This document shows, piece after piece, positions 44,828 to 53,689 of a stretch of 64,000 nucleotides of DNA. Numbering within the stretch: the stretch's first letter is position 1; every line of letters begins with the position of its first letter. The position numbers and the translations under genes were made by a program. Origin of the DNA: Mantamonas sphyraenae (Eukaryota > CRuMs > Mantamonadidae); assembly GCA_026936335.1 (NCBI GenBank), contig JAPMXV010000060.1, positions 186,001-250,000 on the forward strand. Reading direction: 5' to 3'. Below the pieces are notes generated by a model. That model did no database searches. It saw only the letters and a program-made list of their open reading frames with translations, and was not told the DNA's origin.

Positions 44828-46459
44828 TCACCTGAGACCCTCACTCACATTGTTTTTCGATGCTTCACCTCGCGCACAAACTCCACGGCTGAACAGTCCC
44901 ACCACCTCCGCCATGTGCGCGCGTGCGCCCACTTCCACCTGCACCGTCGCTTCCCACACCGGAAGCAACTCCTGCGCTGCAACACCTCCGTCACGATCGA
45001 CGTACGGGCACGCGCCGCCGGCAAAATCGATTTCCCACACAAATTCCACCTCGGCAAACGGCAGCGCCCCTGCGTTCAGCAGCTCCGTGACAACCATGCC
45101 GTAGCTCCATACGTCGCCTGCATAGGAGCACCCGTCTCCCACGCGCCTCTCCGGGTCATACTCGGGTGGACGCCATCGCACAGCGCCCACTTCCACCTGC
45201 GCCATGGCTTCCTTATCCCTGCTCAAACGCGCGAATCCAAAGTCACACAGTCGCACCACCTGGCCCTGTGCATCCACAAGCACGTTTAGGCTCTTGATGT
45301 CCCTGTGCACGACGCCGTGCATGTGCAGATGCGCCACGGCGCACGCGAGACTTCTGGCCACGCTCACCGCCTCCGCAGCCCGCTGCACAGGCCGCTGGTC
45401 GTACAGCGACCCCGCACACACGCGCTCCATGTAAATGTGCACCTCGTCTGCCAGCTCGTCCCACACCATTGCCACAGCGTCGACCACATGGCCGTGTTGC
45501 AGCGCACGCAAGGCTGCAAGCTCACTGCGCACGTGCTCCCCATGTGTCTTGCTCAGTTTCGACACGCCACACATCCGTTTGCGAGCAAATACAAGCCTGT
45601 GCTCGTCACCCTGCCATCCCAGCGCCACCACTTCCACCGTGCCGAACCGGCCTTTGCCAGCCTGTCCAACCACCTCCACCTCCACCTCCCCCAAGGCAAG
45701 TGCAGCCTCCACCACGTGCACCCGCCGCTGCCCTCCTCCCTGCGTGTTGCTTCCGCTCTCACCCTCCCTTTCACCCTCGCTCTCGCTGGCAAACTCATCC
45801 TCTTGCAGCGCGTACAGTCCCACCGCACACGCCCACGGCACCACCCATCCGCACTCGGACCAGCGCCACTCTACAACCCCACGCCCTCCACCGTCATCCT
45901 CCACCACAGCCACCCACAGGTCCCCCACCTCGTCGTCGTCGTTGATCTGTACACCCTCCTCCTTCTCTCTCTCCACATGGCAGTGCAGAGTACACTGCTC
46001 CTCCTCCTCCTCCTCCTCTCCTTCCTCTTCCACCTCTTCCAATGCCTCCCACCCGCCGGCTTCCCACTGTGCCAGCTCCTGTACACTCGCCGCCCAAATG
46101 TCCGCTTCCCTCGACGCTCGCTTTCTTCCGTGCAACGCCACAAGCGAACACTCGCCGGGCATGCTTTCCGGCCAGGCATGCGCACGTACCAACGTGCATG
46201 GCACGCCGTACTCACTGCACACCTGCGCCAACAGCTGCGTACGTGCATCACACACGCCCCTCACCTCCCGCTCGCTCCCACACTCGCCCCAGGGCTTCCC
46301 TTGCGCCACACTCATCACTGCCATCTCATACACCCACGACCGAGCCATTCCTGCCCGTCCCGAGTGGCCGCACCTTTCCATTCCGTCCACCCACGCCCGC
46401 ATTCGACCAAACACCACCTCCTCATCCTCCTCAAACCGCTGGTCACACTCCACGTCCAT
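44828..46459 (-). CDS. EDR1/Raf-like protein kinase
   Basis: A 543-residue single-exon protein. The N-terminal region (about 30-140) contains GVCDARTQLLAQVCSEYGVP followed by CTLVRAHAW, resembling the transglutaminase-like EDR1 domain of CTR1/EDR1-type Raf kinases. An acidic Glu-rich linker follows. The kinase domain (about 270-515) has the glycine loop GKGRFGTV, FARKRM (candidate catalytic Lys), VVHRDIKSLNVLV, LCDFGFAR, and RWRPPEYDPE. The HRDIKSLN form with a RWRPPE segment is of the tyrosine-kinase-like group. The first in-frame ATG with plausible protein (MDVECDQRFEE) is 46459; the longer upstream frame runs into the divergent gene. Stress or signalling roles are known for plant relatives, but the substrate here is unknown. 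Confidence 0.85.
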   Translation of the reverse strand: MDVECDQRFEEDEEVVFGRMRAWVDGMERCGHSGRAGMARSWVYEMAVMSVAQGKPWGECGSEREVRGVCDARTQLLAQVCSEYGVPCTLVRAHAWPESMPGECSLVALHGRKRASREADIWAASVQELAQWEAGGWEALEEVEEEGEEEEEEEQCTLHCHVEREKEEGVQINDDDEVGDLWVAVVEDDGGGRGVVEWRWSECGWVVPWACAVGLYALQEDEFASESEGEREGESGSNTQGGGQRRVHVVEAALALGEVEVEVVGQAGKGRFGTVEVVALGWQGDEHRLVFARKRMCGVSKLSKTHGEHVRSELAALRALQHGHVVDAVAMVWDELADEVHIYMERVCAGSLYDQRPVQRAAEAVSVARSLACAVAHLHMHGVVHRDIKSLNVLVDAQGQVVRLCDFGFARLSRDKEAMAQVEVGAVRWRPPEYDPERRVGDGCSYAGDVWSYGMVVTELLNAGALPFAEVEFVWEIDFAGGACPYVDRDGGVAAQELLPVWEATVQVEVGARAHMAEVVGLFSRGVCARGEASKNNVSEGLR

Positions 46460-46477
46460 TTTGGTTTCTTGGCTCCC

Positions 46478-47389
46478 ATGTCGCGTCGCCTCATCCTCGT
46501 CGACACCTTTGAGGACGATTACGACAATGACGACGACGACTTTGAAGAGCAAGACGAGTATGAGGACGACTTTGACGACTTGGAGGACGACGACGACGAC
46601 GAGCAGCATCAGCAGCAGGACGAGCAGCAACTGGTGCTGGCCGCCCTCCTGCGTCGTGTTCGAAGCACAAACACAACACACACAGCCAAACGCAAACGCA
46701 AACGCAAACGCAAGCGAGTGGCCAAGGCCAGCACACACGCGCGCAAGCGAGCAGCGGTGAATGACGACGCTGGCGCAAACGCACGAGCCGCCGTTGCTGC
46801 TCGCCTGGCGCGAGTGCGCAGCAGCAGCAGCAGCAGCAGCAGCAGCACACAGGCACAGGCGACACCGAAGAGCAAGCCGACCAAGAGGTTACGCAAGCTT
46901 CAACAGCCTGTGGTCGCCCCAGGCGTCCTGGAACGCCTGCGAGCCACCACTGCCCTGCACAAACTCGCCCACACCAGCCCCAACCAGCTCGGCTCGCCCT
47001 TGCACAGTCCCACCACACGCAAACACATCCACCAGGCCTTCCATCGCCGTCACTTGCTCCAGCGTCTGCAACACGCACGCACACAACGCCTGACCCACGC
47101 CTGGCTCCACGACGGCCCGGCCGATATCGGCTCCACCGCACACGGCATCCTTGCCGAAATGGCCCTTCGACGTGACGCGGCCCCATCCTCATCCCCATCC
47201 TCTACCCTCCAACCATTGTTGCCCAATGACCAGCGACCTGTGGATAGGGCCGACCTCAAGGAGCAGCTCATCCAAAGCCTGCTTGAACGGGGCATCCATG
47301 ACGAGACGCTGGTACGTGCGGCCATGGGAGGACACACAGCTCTGGATCGCATCCTCATCCTGGCTGGCGACGATTGTGTGGAGGAATGA
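46478..47389 (+). CDS. Acidic/basic low-complexity protein, unidentified
   Basis: A single exon encodes 303 residues, divergent from the EDR1-type kinase with 18 bp between start codons. MSRRLILVDTF is followed by a long Asp/Glu run, a poly-Gln/Leu patch (QQLVLAALLRRV), a repeated KRKRKRKR nuclear-localisation-like cluster, poly-Ser, a His/Arg-rich helical part (HQAFHRRHLLQRLQHARTQ), and a C-terminal helical end LKEQLIQSLLERGIHDETLV and ALDRILILAGDD that could be a UBA-like three-helix unit. It is probably nuclear by composition. I do not recognise an orthologue. Confidence 0.6.
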   Translation: MSRRLILVDTFEDDYDNDDDDFEEQDEYEDDFDDLEDDDDDEQHQQQDEQQLVLAALLRRVRSTNTTHTAKRKRKRKRKRVAKASTHARKRAAVNDDAGANARAAVAARLARVRSSSSSSSSSTQAQATPKSKPTKRLRKLQQPVVAPGVLERLRATTALHKLAHTSPNQLGSPLHSPTTRKHIHQAFHRRHLLQRLQHARTQRLTHAWLHDGPADIGSTAHGILAEMALRRDAAPSSSPSSTLQPLLPNDQRPVDRADLKEQLIQSLLERGIHDETLVRAAMGGHTALDRILILAGDDCVEE

Positions 47390-47420
47390 ACACCCATGTC
47401 CCCCTGATGCAACGAATCTC

Positions 47421-48655
47421 ATGTCGTCCACCACCACCACCCCACCGCCCGTGATCCTCCTCTTTGGTTCCACAGGCTGGATTGGAGGCCAAATAAAGGA
47501 TCTCCTTGACGAGCAGGGCCTCGAGTGCATGTGTGCATCCCCAAAGGCTCGTCTCGAAGATCGCTACAGCATCATGCACGAACTCGACGCCGTGCAGCCC
47601 GATGTCGTCATCAACGCAGCTGGCATCGTATGTGTCTTGCCTCTCTTTCGTGCATGTGTCCCCCCCCCCTTCTTCTTCCTCTCGCCTCCGCTCACGCCTG
47701 CCCGCAGACCGGCAAACCCAATGTCGATTGGTGCGAGACGCACCGACAGGAAACCCTTCGGTAGGACGCCAGCCCCGAGTGCGAGAGCAGGCCGTGGACA
47801 CAGGTGCAAATGACTGACCCACACCTTTCTTTTGGGGGGTTGGTCCCACACAGCGTGAACGTCGTGGGCACACTGACCCTCGTGGACGTGTGCGCCCAGT
47901 ACGACATCCCCGTCACCAACTTTGCCACCGGCTGCATCTACGCCTACGATGACGACCACCCCATGTACAGCGGCATTGGGTTCACAGAGGACGACCCTCC
48001 CAACTTTGCCGGCTCCTACTATTCCAAGACCAAAGGCATGGTCGAAGAGGTAATTGGTTCCCAACTTCACACCAAACACCCACGCTCACACCCACCCCCT
48101 CCCCCCCTCTCCCCTCTCCCCTCTCTCTCTCCCCTCTCGTAGCTTCTGGCTGCCTACGACAACGTACTCACCCTGCGCATCCGCCTGCCCATCAGTGGCG
48201 ACTACAGCCCGCGCTGCCTGGTCTCCAAGTTGCTGAGTTTTGATCGGCTTGTGGAAGTGCCCAACTCCATCACCGTGCTGCCCACCATGCTGCCCCTGGC
48301 CATCCAAATGACCCTCGATGGACGCTTGGGCATCTACAACTTTACCAACCCGGGCACCATCACACACACAGACATCATGCAGCTGTACAAGACACACGTC
48401 GACCCGCACGTCTCCTGGGACACCTTTTCCCTCGAGGAGCAGGACAAAATCCTCCAGGCTCCTCGCTCCAACAATCACCTTGACACCAGCAAGCTCGAGG
48501 CCCTGTACAGCGTCCCTCCCGTCCATCAGGCCGTCGCAGACGTCCTCAAGGGCATGAAGCAGCAGCACATCATCACCCGTGGCAACGACCACGCCACCAC
48601 CGACAACATCATCAACAACAACAACATCAGCAACGACGATTCCACAGACAAATGA
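47421..48655 (+). CDS. UER1/RHM-type NDP-4-keto-sugar 3,5-epimerase/4-reductase
   Basis: Four exons (47421-47627, 47708-47760, 47854-48049, 48143-48655) give 322 residues. The NAD(P) Rossmann motif is FGSTGWIGGQI. Family signatures follow: INAAGI|TGKPNVDWCETHRQET, NVVGTLTLVDVC, NFATGCIYAYD, GSYYSKTKGMVEE (YxxxK catalytic pair), LRIRLPISGDYSPR, YNFTNPGTITHTDIM and APRSNNHLDTSKLE. These match the C-terminal half of plant RHM and stand-alone UER1/NRS-ER enzymes. The enzyme converts NDP-4-keto-6-deoxyglucose to NDP-rhamnose in the cytosol. The NDP-glucose 4,6-dehydratase partner is not in the window. Splice sites all restore the conserved frame. The C-terminal 25 residues are Asn-rich and specific to this protein. 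Confidence 0.95.
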
Positions 48656-48706
48656 ACCACGAAAGATGCATCGCACGCGGGTGAACCCATCCCATTTTCA
48701 CACACA

Positions 48707-48736
48707 CACTCACTCACTCACTCACTCACTCACTCA
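48707..48736. repeat. CACT tetranucleotide repeat
   Basis: About seven tandem CACT units lie immediately before the ATG of the thioesterase gene, in the 83-bp gap after the epimerase-reductase stop. It forms most of the short 5' leader of the downstream gene. Confidence 0.85.
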
Positions 48737-48738
48737 CC

Positions 48739-49352
48739 ATGTCCTCCCTTGACAAGGCGGAGGATGCCCAGGCACCTGCATCGGTGCCCTCTCGCGACAC
48801 ACGGTTGCGTGTGGCGTACGTGGTGGGCGACGACGAGTTGCATGATCGCGAGTTTGGTCTGGGGCGCCTGGTCAAAATCATCGACTTGTTTGCAGGCGCC
48901 ATTTCCGCAGTCCATGCACAGGGACCCGTGGCCACCGTGTGCATCGATAGGGTCACATTGCAACCGGGGGTGACCGTGGTCCACGGCGATTTCGTCGAGT
49001 TTGTGGGCCAGGTCATCCGTGTGGGCTCCTCCTCCATGCTCATCGAAATTGTGGCCACCAAACACGACACCCTCAGTGGAGAGAAGCTCATGGCGGTGCG
49101 CACCTACGTCACCATGGTGGCCATCGACCCAGAAACACTGCGTCCGCGCAAGGGGCTGACCAAGGTCCACTTTGGCAAGGGCAGCGACCGAAGCAAAGTG
49201 ACCGCACACCTCAAAAGCATGGCCCAGATGCGCTCTAACTGGCAGCACATCAACGAACGCCTCGACAGGCGATACGCAGAGGGCAACGTGCGTCCCTCGG
49301 ACGTGCGAGCGTGGCACGAGAGCGAGGATGAGATGGGCAGCGGTGGCAAAGG

Positions 49353-49384
<32 letters not shown>

Positions 49385-49992
49385 CAGCCATGCCCCGCAT
49401 TTCCGTCCCAGTGGCAAACACCCGCATTGTGTTTTCCCACCAGAATCTGCCACGGTCGCAAAACAACAATGGGACGGTGTTTGGGGGCGACCACGTGTTT
49501 GAACTGGCCAAGATCGCACGCCACACCGCTGCCCGTTTCTGTGGCACCCAACGCGTGCGCGTGGTGGCTTTCAACAGCCTTGTGTTCAAGCAACCCCTGC
49601 GCACCGTCGACATGGTGCAAACAGAGGCTCACGTCGTCTATGTGCGCAGGCACACCGTCAACGTCCACCTCACCGTGCGCAAGTACGGCCCCGACGACGA
49701 CCACTGGTCCGTGTCCCACACGGGCCTCTTTGTCGTCGGCACCTTTGACAGCACAGGACGACCACAACGCGTCACACGCAAGCTGGACCTCACACACGCC
49801 ACACAGCAGCAGCTGCGCTGGTTCGAAGAGAGCGACCACGCCTACCGCTTCTGGCTCAAGTACCGAGGCCTGTTTGACTCCTCCTCCCTCGACTTGGGTC
49901 AGGACGCTGACGACAACGCCGGCGGCAGCGGCAGCGGCGGCGGCAGCGGCGCCTCCCACGATGCCACCCCGCTTCTCCGAGCCAAACTCTGA
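48739..49992 (+). CDS. Acyl-CoA thioesterase, double hotdog
   Basis: A single-exon 417-residue protein. The first hotdog region includes FGLGRLVKIIDLFAGAISAV, GDFVEFVGQVIRVGSSSMLI, and LMAVRTYVTMVAID. The second includes NGTVFGGDHVFELAKIARHT, VRVVAFNSLVFKQPLRTVDM, VYVRRHTVNVHLTVRKY and GLFVVGTFD. The order of a central helix with Asp/Asn and a following strand in each half is that of the ACOT9/ACOT7-type fused double-hotdog enzymes, which release free fatty acid and CoA from acyl-CoA. A Ser/Gly linker separates the halves. A C-terminal Gly/Ser tail is present. No clear mitochondrial targeting sequence is seen, so a cytosolic location is possible. Confidence 0.88.
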
Positions 49993-50057
49993 GCAGAGTC
50001 ACACACACACACACGCCACAATGCACGCTACTCGGTCGCCATCATCCATTCTCTCCT

Positions 50058-50486
50058 TTACAATTCGTCCTTCATTTGCCGTGCAGAGGTCACATAGTAC
50101 CGCACCTGGTCGATAAAGTAGTTGCCAATCAGGTGGGCGTCCTCCACGAGCGAGGTGCGTCGCCAGCGCACTGTAGATGCCATGGCCTCCTGCAACGAAT
50201 CCTCAGTGGTCAGATCGCGATGCAGCACACCCACCAGCTCGTCCTGGTGGGCCTCCACAAGGTGATCCACAAAGCGGCAAAACTCCTTGCACACCGGCTC
50301 CTCCTTGAGCAGATCCAGGCACGATCTGTCGCACGAATTGTGCAGCAGATTCGCTGCATGTCGCACATACAAGTCCTTGGACGTTTCATCCACCTCCACG
50401 TCCAGGTCCATGTGCACAGCGCGTTGACCTTGCACCACCTCGACCGCAAACACGCACATCAACACACACGCCACACTTGCCATCAT
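50058..50486 (-). CDS. Small secreted ER protein with KDEL signal, unidentified
   Basis: The frame from MMASVACVLMCVFAVEVVQG gives about 142 residues: a signal peptide, then a mature part with two CX3C pairs (CDRSC and CKEFC, nine residues apart), helical segments, and a C-terminal ARQMKDEL. KDEL at the very end is the ER retention signal, so this should be an ER-lumen resident. The frame is open farther upstream, to 50603, without a better start; an in-frame ATG at 50525 (MCMGG) would place Gly-rich residues before the signal peptide. I do not recognise a family. Twin CX3C suggests a disulfide-stapled helical hairpin, possibly a chaperone or folding factor. It sits head-to-head with the 7TM gene. 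Confidence 0.7.
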   Translation of the reverse strand: MMASVACVLMCVFAVEVVQGQRAVHMDLDVEVDETSKDLYVRHAANLLHNSCDRSCLDLLKEEPVCKEFCRFVDHLVEAHQDELVGVLHRDLTTEDSLQEAMASTVRWRRTSLVEDAHLIGNYFIDQVRYYVTSARQMKDEL

Positions 50487-50614
50487 CCACACTCCCCCTC
50501 CCCCTCCTCCTCCCCGACCACCCATGCACATCCTGTCCGCAACTCTCCGGCTCGTGGTTGTCATTTTTGCCTTGACACACCCATCGCAAAAACCCGCACA
50601 CACCCTCCACGCCC

Positions 50615-51901
50615 ATGCACCAACCCCTCCTCGACGACAAACACGTCACTTCCGGAGGCGGTGACAACGACAGTGACGACGACGACGACGGTGATTCTGA
50701 TCATTCGCAGCAGGCAACCGACCCTTTTCGCGAGGTGTCCATGAGGGATCACAGGTCGCGTGTGTCCCTCGAAAGCTCCCTCCACTCCTGGCACCAAAGG
50801 CTCAGTCTCCTCCCTCTTCGCTTTCTCATGGCATCCGTAGGTGCGTTTCCCTCCGTGGACATCACCCAGGAGCTTCTCAGTGTCGACTACGACCCAGACG
50901 TCCTCTTCAACCTCAACACTATCCGAGCAAGCCACCTCTTTCCAGCAAACACCTTTCAGTCAGACCCAAGCTGGCTTCCCTGGCTCAAGTTTTCCTGGAG
51001 CATCACCATCATCCTCCTCTACGCCTTCTCCATGACCATGTACATTCTCGAGGTGCCCTCATACGCCCTCCTCTTCACCGTCCTTGGCGAATTCCCAGCC
51101 ACTGCCATCTGTGTGTTTTCCATCCGCCTCCTGGCCTTCCGTACCATTGCCATCTTCCACTACTACCGCTGCACGCTCGATCCCGAGCGGTTCGAGCGCG
51201 CCATGTTCCGCAGCGGCGTGTGCAACTGGCTCGTGCTTCCCATCATCCTCGTCTCCACCACAACCAAGCTGGTCTTTGACAGCTACACGGGCGACGCCAA
51301 CGTTCCTGAGAGTATTCGACAAACCATCATCCTGGCCGCCGTTGCCGTTGCCTTTTGCTTGGTCGGCTTTGTCGGCTTGCTCACTCGCGCACACGCCCTC
51401 TCTGTCCTCCAGCACATCATCCATGGCCTTCCGGACCCCACACGCGTCCATTGGGAGTTTCGCAATGCCCTCGAGTGGATCAACGCCGCAGCACTCGTTC
51501 CCTTCCTCGGCATCACCCTCCTCATGGGCATCAACGCCCTCCTCTTTGCCATCATCGCCCTGGAACAACCAGAGGGCATCACTGCCTCCTCTATTCAAGG
51601 TGTAGTGGGCTTCATCATCCCCATCTTCATCCCAATCGTGCCCGCTGCCCTCGTCACCGCCATCTGCCAGCGCATCCAGGACGCTGCCAACAGCCAGCTC
51701 GCAAAGGTGCCTCCCGACCAGGATTGCACCCAACAGCTCAAACTTGTCCACCACATGACCCTCGCTCGCGACGTTGGCGGTCGCATTGGTGGAGTTTTGA
51801 TTACGCCGTCTCTGGCTGCAAATCTGTCTTACAGCGTTGTCCTTGCCATCGCTACGTCACTGCAGTACGGACGCCGAGGTGGATCCTTCACCTTTGGCTG
51901 A
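50615..51901 (+). CDS. Seven-TM protein, gustatory-receptor-like (GRL) candidate
   Basis: A single-exon 428-residue membrane protein. After an acidic cytosolic N-terminus seven hydrophobic segments follow: WSITIILLYAFSMTMYI, ALLFTVLGEFPATAICVF, WLVLPIILVSTTTKLVF, IILAAVAVAFCLVGFVG, FLGITLLMGINALLFAII, VVGFIIPIFIPIVPAALV and GGVLITPSLAANLSYSVVLA. Short extracellular loops, a longer loop between TM4 and TM5, and the last segment with an SY followed by hydrophobics and a terminal QY recall the TM7 signature of insect chemoreceptors and protist GRL proteins. Those form ion channels opened by ligands. The similarity is topological and weak in sequence, so other 7TM families remain possible. Confidence 0.5.
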   Translation: MHQPLLDDKHVTSGGGDNDSDDDDDGDSDHSQQATDPFREVSMRDHRSRVSLESSLHSWHQRLSLLPLRFLMASVGAFPSVDITQELLSVDYDPDVLFNLNTIRASHLFPANTFQSDPSWLPWLKFSWSITIILLYAFSMTMYILEVPSYALLFTVLGEFPATAICVFSIRLLAFRTIAIFHYYRCTLDPERFERAMFRSGVCNWLVLPIILVSTTTKLVFDSYTGDANVPESIRQTIILAAVAVAFCLVGFVGLLTRAHALSVLQHIIHGLPDPTRVHWEFRNALEWINAAALVPFLGITLLMGINALLFAIIALEQPEGITASSIQGVVGFIIPIFIPIVPAALVTAICQRIQDAANSQLAKVPPDQDCTQQLKLVHHMTLARDVGGRIGGVLITPSLAANLSYSVVLAIATSLQYGRRGGSFTFG

Positions 51902-51962
51902 CGACTGTCAAAGTCGTCCACATGCGCACCGCTCCGCACGACTCAATCAAAATCCATCTTTC

Positions 51963-53671
51963 ATGCTCTCGAGGCGCGTTGTCCCCGCAATTGGGTTGCT
52001 TGCGGCTCTCCTGGTGTTCTGCACCCCCACTGTACATGCAGTTTGCTACGGCAATCTGTCCATGGTGATGGCCCTGGACGGTAGCGGCTCCATCAACGAC
52101 CAGGATTTTGCCCGCAGCATCTCCTTTGGCGAACAGCTCCTGGACGCCTTCCAGTCCCCGACAAAGAGTGTGGCCATGGGCATCATCCAATTCTCTGAAC
52201 AGCTGGGCTACCCCAACCTCAATGACGAAGCCCTGCTCTCCAACGACCTCAAGGCTCTCAAGGACAAACTCAAGACCGCCCGCCAGCTCAAACAGGCCAC
52301 AGACATTGCTAGGCCCCTTAAGGAGGCCATGCGCATGCTCCAAGCCGACAAGCGCACCGGCATCCCCGACGTCGTCTTTCTTGTTACAGACGGTGCCTCA
52401 AACCGCGGCGAAGGTAAGGAATGCCCGTCCCTTCCTTTCTTTCCTTGCCGCGTGCTCATTCCCGTGTCTGTCCCTCCACTCCCTTGCTCTTCCCTCCGCT
52501 CACAATTCCTCACCTGCGCCCCATCCTGCCCTCTGGCCCACAGATCCCGTTGCACAAGCACAGGTGCTCAAGAACGCGGGCATTCGCATTTTTGTCGTCG
52601 CCGTGGGCGACGCTGCCTCTGGCAGCGCACAGATCAATGCCATCGCGTCGCAGCCCACCGCCAGTAGGTTCCCCTCCCCCCACGTCTTGCTTGCACACAC
52701 GCCGTGTGTTCCCAATTCTCCACCAACGACCGTTGTTGTCATTTTTCGCGCGCCTGGTTCACTCGCCTCACACACCCTTGCAACGCACGCCATGTGTCGA
52801 ATCGCGACGTGCCACACACACACACACACACACAGAACACGTGTTCACCGTGCAAACTGCGGCGGAGCTGTCGCGCAACGTCAACGCGGTGCTGGAGCAA
52901 ATTTGCATCGCCGTCATTTCCATCAAACCCAACGAAGGCTGCCTGGAAGGCGGCACCGTGGTCAACATCACCGGCAGTGGATTGAACCAGGGCTTCGACA
53001 ACCAGACACGGTGCATGTTTGGCAACACCAGTGTGCCTGCACGTGCCATCAACGCCTCTTTTGCCCAGTGCACCGCCCCGAAAACAAACAAGACGGGCAA
53101 TGTCAGCCTCGAGGTGACCACTGACGGCGGCGTCTACTACACACAGAACCAGCGCCAGTTCAAGTATGTCTATTGCCCCGTCCTGTGGCCCCTGTGGCTC
53201 CTTCTGCTTCTCCCGCTGGGCGCTCTCGCCTTTTTCTACCGCAAGTACAAACGGGACATGGAAGAGGACGAAGCCTCGCTACTCGGCTCGCAGATGCCCG
53301 TTGTACCCGTGGCCCCGCACAAGGCACCACCCGCTGTACCCGCAGGCAAGAAATGGAAGGAAGTCGAGGCCGGCGGTTACCTGTGGGCCATGAGTGGTGG
53401 CGGTGCACGTCGCCTCTCTGTCCGTTGGGGTGACTTGGGAGGCACCGAAAGTGCTCCCACCGACTTTGCTCACAATGTGCGCGTGTACGAAAACACGGGC
53501 AACTGGCTCGTCGACACCGAAACTGGCCATGCCCTCCCGTTTCATCAGCAGATGCTCAACTGCGCCTGCTGCTGCAAACCCCCGCAAGAGGAGCGTGTCC
53601 AGCACCGCCATCCCCGCCAAGAGAGCGTCGAAGGTCACATGGAGCAGGTGTATTTGCCACCGAAAGTGTAG
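51963..53671 (+). CDS. vWA-IPT single-pass receptor, anthrax-toxin-receptor (TEM8/CMG2)-like
   Basis: Exons 51963-52413, 52544-52663 and 52836-53671 give 468 residues. A signal peptide (IGLLAALLVFCTPTVHA) leads to a vWA domain with the metal site DGSGSI, helix QLLDAFQS, strand VAMGIIQFS and FLVTDGASN, ending IRIFVVAVG. An IPT/TIG-like domain (ISIKPNEGCLEGGTVVNITG, with Cys pairs and Asn-glycosylation sites) precedes a membrane span (LWPLWLLLLLPLGALAFFY). The cytosolic tail has KKWKEVEAGGYLW, RRLSVRWGDLGG, and TDFAHNVRVYE, which match the tails of metazoan ANTXR proteins. Metazoan family members bind collagen-type matrix and link to the cytoskeleton, so this is probably an adhesion receptor. 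Confidence 0.85.
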
Positions 53672-53689
53672 AATCTGGTTTTCACTCGT

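Noticed and set aside
45305-46477. Upstream extension of the acidic/basic protein frame (adds 391 codons)
   Set aside because: The region encodes the EDR1-type kinase on the other strand; the ATG at 46478 gives a separate, sensible gene.
46459-46738. Hydrophobic N-terminal extension of the EDR1-type kinase resembling membrane spans
   Set aside because: It is the antisense of the Asp/Glu-rich start of the divergent gene; poly-Val/Leu here is a codon shadow.
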